NCBI GenBank assembly: GCA_903885565.1
Contig: CAISJI010000019.1
Span: 1-36,610 of the forward strand
Length of the DNA stretch: 36,610 bases
Source: an uncultured Planctomycetaceae bacterium
GTDB taxonomy: Bacteria; Planctomycetota; Planctomycetia; Pirellulales; UBA1268
Direction: 5' to 3'
How positions within the stretch are numbered: position 1 is the stretch's first letter; the number at the start of each line of letters is the position of its first letter. This document shows positions 31,654 to 36,610 of the stretch, piece by piece. Under the pieces are notes generated by a model. The model was not told the DNA's origin, did not search any database, and saw only the letters and a program-made list of their open reading frames with translations. A program made the position numbers and the translations under genes.

Positions 31654-32026
31654 GGCAGCGGAAAAATTCCAAGGCATCCTTTTTCTCCAGGCGGCTGGCC
31701 GCAACGGCGAGCACAAAGTCAGCGTACGTATCCTGATCGGCCGCGAGTTGCCACCCGTTCATCCCTAGAAACACGTCGGCGGAAGCAGCACCGACCCGCT
31801 TGTTCCCGTCGATGAACGGATGATTGGCAACGAGATGAAATAGATACGCGGCGGCCATGCCCTGCAAATCCTCATGCAGGTAATGCCCGCCGAAGGTCGC
31901 CTGAGGCAAGTTAACGGCCGCCTCCAAAAGGCCTTGATCACGAAGGCCAAACGATCCACCGAATCGGCGAATCTGTTCCTCGTGAATGGCGGCCACTTCG
32001 GCCAGTGAGAGAAACGTGATTTCCAA
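31631..32026 (-). CDS. doc: Doc (death-on-curing) family toxin
   Basis: 131 residues with the Fic/Doc fold. The active motif HPFIDGNKRVG (69-79) is intact, with the catalytic His69 and the phosphate-binding GNKR. Doc toxins phosphorylate EF-Tu. TTG 32026 is chosen because GGAG lies 7 bases upstream and the frame begins 4 bases after the antitoxin stop; longer in-frame starts would overlap the antitoxin gene. The toxin end overlaps the PQQ gene start. The partner is an AbrB-type, not Phd-type, antitoxin. Confidence 0.85.
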   Translation of the reverse strand: MEITFLSLAEVAAIHEEQIRRFGGSFGLRDQGLLEAAVNLPQATFGGHYLHEDLQGMAAAYLFHLVANHPFIDGNKRVGAASADVFLGMNGWQLAADQDTYADFVLAVAASRLEKKDALEFFRCHAIRMPE

Positions 32027-32030
32027 GGGC

Positions 32031-32273
32031 TCACTCCGCAAGTTTGCGAAGCGTTTTCTCATACCGCGTGAGCGTCGACTCCAAAGCCCTCTCAAAGCGG
32101 GCCTTGCGCTCCGCAGATGGGGAGTCGTCGGCGAGTTGCGGCGTCACGTTGACGGTGGTTCCTGTGACAGAAACCTGGAGAGGTGTTTCTTCGTTGATTC
32201 CGCAAGAGGCAAGCATTTCCCGATTGAACACGAGAGCCAGATCGTCGCCATGCCTGAAGAGTTTCTGGATCAT
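32031..32273 (-). CDS. AbrB/MazE-type antitoxin of Doc
   Basis: 80 residues. The N-terminal ~45 residues fit a swapped-hairpin AbrB DNA-binding domain (IQKLFRHGDDLALVFNREML and QVSVTGTTVNVTPQ). The basic, Glu-rich C-terminal part (about 50-80) would bind and neutralise the toxin. The stop is 4 bases before the doc TTG, the usual antitoxin-toxin layout. Self-repression through the palindrome at 32318-32333 is likely. This pairing differs from the Phd-Doc of phage P1. Confidence 0.8.
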   Translation of the reverse strand: MIQKLFRHGDDLALVFNREMLASCGINEETPLQVSVTGTTVNVTPQLADDSPSAERKARFERALESTLTRYEKTLRKLAE

Positions 32274-32317
32274 GATTATGTCCGGCGTCGCTTGAGGATG
32301 AGGGAGGCGTGCTCAAA

Positions 32318-32333
32318 GCTATTAGATTATAGC
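32318..32333 (-). promoter_or_regulatory. Toxin-antitoxin promoter with palindromic operator
   Basis: Inverted repeat GCTAT-TAGATT-ATAGC (plus strand) overlaps a perfect minus-strand -10 box TATAAT (32331-32326). It lies about 50 bases before the antitoxin start. The -35 box is not clear. Autorepression by the antitoxin would fit this arrangement. Confidence 0.5.
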
Positions 32334-32346
32334 ATCGCGCGAAGAC

Positions 32347-34128
32347 CTACTGGCCAGCCGGCAGCGGCAGTTCCACCCCCACATCGACGCCGTCGGGACG
32401 CCAATCGACCAGCTCGATTTCAGCGGTTCGCCGCCCACGGAATTCGTTGATCTTGGGACGGAAGGCAACATGGAAGGGCTGGCCTGGGGGGGGGAGATGC
32501 GGCAGCCACTCGGCGGCGCCGAAAGCCACGCCGCGGATCTTGGTGCCGTGCTGAATGAGGTTGACAAGGAGATGCCGGTCTCCGCCCCCCATCGTGCGGG
32601 CCGGCTCGGTGAGCCGCACCCCCGAGGCACACAGAATCGGCCGTCGGTTGGCCTGTCCAAATGGCGCGAGCCGCTCGATCTGCTGCACCGATTCAAGCGT
32701 GAGGGCGGCGAGCGTGGTCTCGCCGTCGATTGCCACCTGCGCCTGCCGCAGCGCCGCGGGCAAGCGCTCCACCACCGCAGCCACAAACGCCGCGCGAAAG
32801 GCCTCTATTTTTGCATCTTCGATCCGCAGCCCGGCGGCTGCCGCATGGCCACCGCAGCTGAGCAGGTGCTCCCGGCAGGCGACGAGCGCCTCGTGGACAT
32901 CAAATCCCGGCACGCTGCGCAGGCTGCCGATCGCCGGTCGGCCCTGATGCTCGTCCTGGGCGATGACAACCACCGGCCGGTGAAACCGCTCCGCCAACCG
33001 ACCGGCGACGATCCCCACCACCCCGGGATGCCAGCCCCTGCCATGCAGAACCAGCGCCGCATCTCCCACCGGATCGTATTCGTGCTGGGCCTGCTTTGTG
33101 GCTGCCAGCATGATGCTCCGCTCAATGGTGTCGCGCTGTTCGTTGTAGCCGTGGACGACCTCGGCCAGCTGCACTCCCCGGGCGGCATCGGGCGTTGTGA
33201 GCAGTTCGATGCCCAGTGCTGCCTGCCCCAGTCGCCCCGCTGCATTGAGTCGCGGGGCGAGCCGAAAGGCCACATCCTCGCTCTCCAGATGCGATTTCTC
33301 CTGGAGCTTTGCCAGCTGCATGAGGTGGTCTATGCCCGGCCCCCCGCGCTTTCGCAGGCACTCCAGCCCATGCTTGACGAAGATTCTGTTTTCGTCCACC
33401 AGTGGCACGACATCGGCCACCGTGCCGAGCGCCGCATAGCCGATGCCCCGCAGCAGCATTTCGCGGAGCCGGGGGGTCACCTGCTTGGCGCCGCTGGCGC
33501 GCGTGGCGATCGCCCACGCCAGCTTGAAGGCGACCCCCGCCCCGCACAGCTCTCCAAACGGATAGCCCGCACCCGGCAGCCGCGGATGCACGAGCACATC
33601 GGCCTCGGGAAGTGAGTCGGCAAACGAATGATGATCGGTGATGATCAGTTCCAGGCCGAGGCGGCGGGCCACCAGCGCCTCGGCAACGCTGGCAATGCCA
33701 CAGTCGACTGTGACCACCAGCTGCACTCCCTGCCCGGCGAGGGTTTCCAGCGCCTTGGCGTTGAGCCCGTAGCCCTCCTCAAACCGGTCGGGAACATACC
33801 ACTTCGCATCGGCATCGAGTGCTTCCAGGCAGCCGATGAGAATGGCGGTGGCGCACATGCCGTCGGCGTCGTAGTCGCCGTAGATGGCGATCTTCCGGCC
33901 AGCCCGCACCGCATTCACAATCCGTTCGGCAGCCGCGGGCACGCCCGGGAGAAGTTCCGGGTCGCGGAGATCGGCGAGTGTGCCCGCCAGAAAGCTTTTG
34001 GCGGCAGCGGCATCGCGGAGGCCCCGCGCGGCCAGGAGGCGGGCCACGATCGAAGAGACTCCGACCGAATGCTCAAGCGCCGCCACCACGGCTGCATCGT
34101 GCGGCTGAATCCGCCAGCGTTTCGGCAC
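32347..34128 (-). CDS. recJ: Single-stranded-DNA-specific exonuclease RecJ
   Basis: 593 residues. GTG 34128 (MPKRWRIQPHD) is chosen because AGGGAG lies 7 bases upstream and longer in-frame starts are low-quality. DHH core motifs are IYGDYDADGMCA (83-94), TVDCGI, LIITDHHSF, and later VLHGRGWHPGVVGIVAGRL and LLSCGGHAAAAG in the DHHA1 part. A C-terminal OB-type domain follows (LTLESVQQIERLAPFGQANRRP onward). RecJ resects 5' ends in recombination and mismatch repair. Its 3' end is close to the toxin-antitoxin promoter. Confidence 0.95.
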   Translation of the reverse strand: MPKRWRIQPHDAAVVAALEHSVGVSSIVARLLAARGLRDAAAAKSFLAGTLADLRDPELLPGVPAAAERIVNAVRAGRKIAIYGDYDADGMCATAILIGCLEALDADAKWYVPDRFEEGYGLNAKALETLAGQGVQLVVTVDCGIASVAEALVARRLGLELIITDHHSFADSLPEADVLVHPRLPGAGYPFGELCGAGVAFKLAWAIATRASGAKQVTPRLREMLLRGIGYAALGTVADVVPLVDENRIFVKHGLECLRKRGGPGIDHLMQLAKLQEKSHLESEDVAFRLAPRLNAAGRLGQAALGIELLTTPDAARGVQLAEVVHGYNEQRDTIERSIMLAATKQAQHEYDPVGDAALVLHGRGWHPGVVGIVAGRLAERFHRPVVVIAQDEHQGRPAIGSLRSVPGFDVHEALVACREHLLSCGGHAAAAGLRIEDAKIEAFRAAFVAAVVERLPAALRQAQVAIDGETTLAALTLESVQQIERLAPFGQANRRPILCASGVRLTEPARTMGGGDRHLLVNLIQHGTKIRGVAFGAAEWLPHLPPPGQPFHVAFRPKINEFRGRRTAEIELVDWRPDGVDVGVELPLPAGQ

Positions 34129-34279
34129 GGCCCGACTCCCTTCAAAAGTTGTCACGCAGGAGTATACGGCAAACCGCTGGCCGCGCTGCCGCAAGCGGTT
34201 GTGCGGTGGTTCCACCGGGGGGCCGGGCGTGTATAGTGTGGGCGGATTCCCGTTCCTTTTCCCTGGGGAAAGTTCTCCC

Positions 34280-34777
34280 ATGCCGGTTCTCGACACCCCT
34301 CTGCCGCTGCTGGTGGCCAAGCCCAAACGCACCGACATCCCCGCTGACAGCGTGCTCTGCTCTTATTGCACGGCGAAGTGCTGCCGCTATTTCGCGCTGC
34401 CGCTGGAAACGCCAACCACCCGCGAGGAGTTTGAGTTCATCCGCTGGTTTCTCCTGCACGACAACGCCACCGTCTTCACTGAAGAGGGGGACTGGTATGT
34501 CTGCGTCCACACCGTCTGCAAGCATCTGCAGCCCGATCAGCGCTGCGGCATCTACGAAACCCGCCCGCTGATCTGCCGGGAATACACCACCAAAGACTGC
34601 GAATACGAAGACGACTGGGTCTACGACCAGTATTTTGAGACAGCCGAGCAGGTGGTGGAATATATGGATGCGGTCCTCGGACCGGATGGCGACACCGTGG
34701 GCGATGGCCGGAAGAAGAAAAACCGCCACAAGTCGATCCGCAGTGCGAAGCCGGCGCTCTTGCCGGTGCTGTCGTAA
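34280..34777 (+). CDS. YkgJ family cysteine-cluster protein
   Basis: 165 residues. Cysteines are grouped as VLCSYCTAKCCRYF (Cys27, 30, 34, 35) and CVHTVCKHLQPDQRCGIYETRP with LICREY further on. This is the UPF0153/YkgJ pattern that probably binds a metal or Fe-S cluster. ATG 34280 is preferred because GGGGAAA lies about 9 bases upstream; the longer frame before it is not gene-like. A Lys/Arg-rich tail ends the protein. It starts about 150 bases after recJ, in the opposite direction, and precedes hisS. The cluster type is unknown. Confidence 0.85.
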   Translation: MPVLDTPLPLLVAKPKRTDIPADSVLCSYCTAKCCRYFALPLETPTTREEFEFIRWFLLHDNATVFTEEGDWYVCVHTVCKHLQPDQRCGIYETRPLICREYTTKDCEYEDDWVYDQYFETAEQVVEYMDAVLGPDGDTVGDGRKKKNRHKSIRSAKPALLPVLS

Positions 34778-34850
34778 CTGGCGGGGAAGAGCCGGTCACG
34801 CAGCGATGCTACACTCTCGGTTTAAAACCCCGAGAAGGAAGAGCCGCCCC

Positions 34851-36209
34851 GTGACCGAATCCCGCAGCCTCATCGAACCCCGCACGCTCAAGGGCTTTCG
34901 CGACCACCTGCCGGCACAGGCGCTGGCCCGCGAGAACATTCTCGACATCGCCCGCGGCGTCTACCGCTCCTATGGCTTCGTGCCAATCGACACGCCGGCC
35001 CTTGAATACCTCGAGATCCTCACCGGCAAGGGGAGCGACGAAACCGACAAGCAGCTCTACCGCTTCCAGGATCATGGTGGCAGGGACGTCGGCCTGCGGT
35101 TTGATCTCACGGTGCCCTTTGCCCGGTTCTGCGCCCAGCATATCGGGGTGCTGGGCACGCCCTTCAAACGCTATCACATGGCGGCAGTGTGGCGCGGGGA
35201 GAACACGCAGCGGGGCCGGTATCGCGAGTTCATGCAGTGCGATTTCGACACAATCGGCACCACCAGCCCCGTGGCCGATCTGGAGATGGTGCTCGTCGTG
35301 CACGATCTGCTCGCGGCGATCGGGATCGAAGCTTTCACGATCCGGATCAACGACCGCCGCGTGCTCTCGGGAATTCTGCACGAGTGCGGCGTAGCCGACC
35401 GCTCGACCGACGTGCTGCGGTCACTCGACAAACTCGGCAAGGTGACCCCCGCGGGGGTGGCTGCAGAACTGGAGGCCCACGGCGTGTCGGCCGACGTGCG
35501 GACGAAGCTGCTCGGAATGGCGCAGCTCGCCGGTGATCCGGCCACTGTGCTCGCCGCCCTCGATGGGCTCGTCGGCTCTTCCGAGACCGGCCGCACGGGA
35601 GTAGCCGCGCTGCGGAGCCTGCTCGACGGCGTGCAGCAGGCGGGCGTGCCGGAGGGACGGGTGGTGATCGATCCGTCGATCGCCCGCGGCCTCGACTACT
35701 ACACAGGGATCGTGCTGGAGAGTTTTCTCGACGAACTCCCGACGCTCGGCAGCATCTGTTCCGGTGGCCGCTACGACAATCTGGCCGGGCTCTACACGAA
35801 GCAAGCGCTGCCCGGAGTGGGGGCCTCGCTGGGAATCGACCGGCTGCTGGCGGGGCTTGAGGAGCTGGGGCGGCTGCCAGCGAAGGAAACGGCAGCCGAA
35901 CTCTTTATGGTGCATTTCGACACCGCCCATCTGGCCGACTATCTGAAGATCGCGGCGGCCTTGCGGGGGGCGGGAATCCCGGTGGAGTTTTATCCTGAGG
36001 CGAAGCGGGTGGGGCAGCAGCTGAAGGTGGCCGCCAAGAAGGGGTTTCCGGCGGCATTGGTGATCGGCAGCGACGAATTTGCAGCCGGCACCGCCCAGCT
36101 CAAGCACATGCATTCGCAGCAGAGCGTCACCATCGACTGGCATGGCGACGTGCATGTGCTGGTCGATGCGATCCACTCGCAACTGCAGGCGATCAAGGCC
36201 GGGCAGTGA
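34851..36209 (+). CDS. hisS: Histidyl-tRNA synthetase
   Basis: 452 residues. GTG 34851 has AAGGAAG 9 bases upstream; an ATG at 34806 is in frame but lacks a site. Class II motifs are present: motif 1 around EYLEILTGKGSDETDKQLY, motif 2 RYREFMQCDFD, and motif 3 GVGASLGIDRL. The histidine-specific GLDYYTGIVLE is present, and an anticodon-binding domain follows (VHFDTAHLADYLK and VAAKKGFPAALVIGSDEF). The gene end overlaps a convergent partial gene by 17 bases. Confidence 0.95.
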   Translation: MTESRSLIEPRTLKGFRDHLPAQALARENILDIARGVYRSYGFVPIDTPALEYLEILTGKGSDETDKQLYRFQDHGGRDVGLRFDLTVPFARFCAQHIGVLGTPFKRYHMAAVWRGENTQRGRYREFMQCDFDTIGTTSPVADLEMVLVVHDLLAAIGIEAFTIRINDRRVLSGILHECGVADRSTDVLRSLDKLGKVTPAGVAAELEAHGVSADVRTKLLGMAQLAGDPATVLAALDGLVGSSETGRTGVAALRSLLDGVQQAGVPEGRVVIDPSIARGLDYYTGIVLESFLDELPTLGSICSGGRYDNLAGLYTKQALPGVGASLGIDRLLAGLEELGRLPAKETAAELFMVHFDTAHLADYLKIAAALRGAGIPVEFYPEAKRVGQQLKVAAKKGFPAALVIGSDEFAAGTAQLKHMHSQQSVTIDWHGDVHVLVDAIHSQLQAIKAGQ

Positions 36210-36610
36210 GGGCGGGGTCGCAGATCCGCTGCCGGTAGAGCAGGAGGCCATGGGCGGCGTGGTAGAGGGCGCCGCACTCGACATCGACATCGGCAGTTTG
36301 CTCCAGCAGCGCTACGAGCCGGTCGGCGGCGCGTGTCACCCAAGGCTCGGCCAGTTGCTCGTCATCGAGCGCCAAGGCGAGCACCTCGAAGATATGGCCG
36401 GTGGCGCCAAGTCTGGCAAACAGATCTGGAGAAGTGCCGGGGCGATCGAATGAGTGGACGGAAAAACTGCCGTCGGCCTGTTGAAAACGCCGAGCCCGAT
36501 CGATGCAGTCTTCGATGCGCTCCTCCGCCGCTCCCCATCCGCCCGACAGCGGTGTCGTCTTCCTGCCGGCAGCGCTCGCCTGCTGGCGGTGGGCCTTGAG
36601 CGCGGCGACG
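36193..36610 (-). CDS. 3' part of a planctomycete alpha/alpha-toroid-like protein
   Basis: The minus-strand frame is open from the right edge to the stop at 36193, about 138 codons. Visible phrases include RARRFQQADGSFSVHSFDR, PDLFARLGATGHIFEVLALAL and VECGALYHAAHGLLLYRQR. The repeated helical pattern with a GALYHAAHGL motif resembles prenyltransferase/squalene-cyclase-like toroid repeats found in planctomycete proteins. Function and N-terminal part are not visible. Its stop overlaps hisS. Confidence 0.5.
   Translation of the reverse strand, partial: VAALKAHRQQASAAGRKTTPLSGGWGAAEERIEDCIDRARRFQQADGSFSVHSFDRPGTSPDLFARLGATGHIFEVLALALDDEQLAEPWVTRAADRLVALLEQTADVDVECGALYHAAHGLLLYRQRICDPALTARP

Overview
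This GC-rich bacterial window most resembles a planctomycete of the Pirellulales type. That placement is an inference from gene content and gene style: an OmpA domain linked to a nitrate/taurine-type ABC importer, a bacterial Topo VI A subunit, a phosphate porin paired with PiT, an exported PQQ beta-propeller protein, a sulfotransferase, and long exported proteins of unknown function. No rRNA or other taxonomic marker is present.

Layout. Positions 2-2180 (+) hold the end of an OmpA-type protein followed by an ABC permease and ATPase, joined by ATGA overlaps. A membrane-anchored coiled-coil protein follows, ending at a cluster of hairpins (3140-3289) that separates it from the convergent Topo VI A gene (3297-4487, -). 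Then come a small exported membrane protein (+) and a DegT-type aminotransferase (-). A near-consensus promoter leads into tex (+). From 17674 down to 9784 the minus strand carries an exported protein of unknown function, lysA, a sulfotransferase, a 2x[4Fe-4S] ferredoxin, dprA, a decayed peroxidase/SdrD-B gene fragment, prfB with a programmed +1 frameshift, and infA.

From 17760 to 24824 the plus strand carries a site-2 protease, glyA, aguB, aguA, a DoxX protein, galM and a rhomboid protease. aguA and aguB together convert agmatine to putrescine. A 0.5 kb gene-free island of dispersed and inverted repeats follows, then a minus-strand mutT-like gene. A divergent pair, phosphate-type porin (-) and PiT transporter (+), probably forms an outer/inner-membrane phosphate uptake module. 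After PiT lie a broken hicA with an intact hicB-like gene, tRNA-Pro(CGG), a PQQ-propeller protein, an AbrB-Doc toxin-antitoxin pair and recJ (all -). A YkgJ-type cysteine-cluster gene and hisS (+) follow, and the window ends in the 3' part of a gene on the minus strand.

The most novel material is non-coding. One dispersed element of about 125-145 bp has three consecutive hairpins, and its two copies differ by changes that largely keep the stems paired. A second repeat family occurs in three copies. Both sit in gaps between genes or beside gene remnants. Also notable are the Topo VI A gene without an adjacent B subunit, the RF2 frameshift site lacking the usual upstream stimulator, and a 9-bp ATG-bearing tandem repeat at the porin start.
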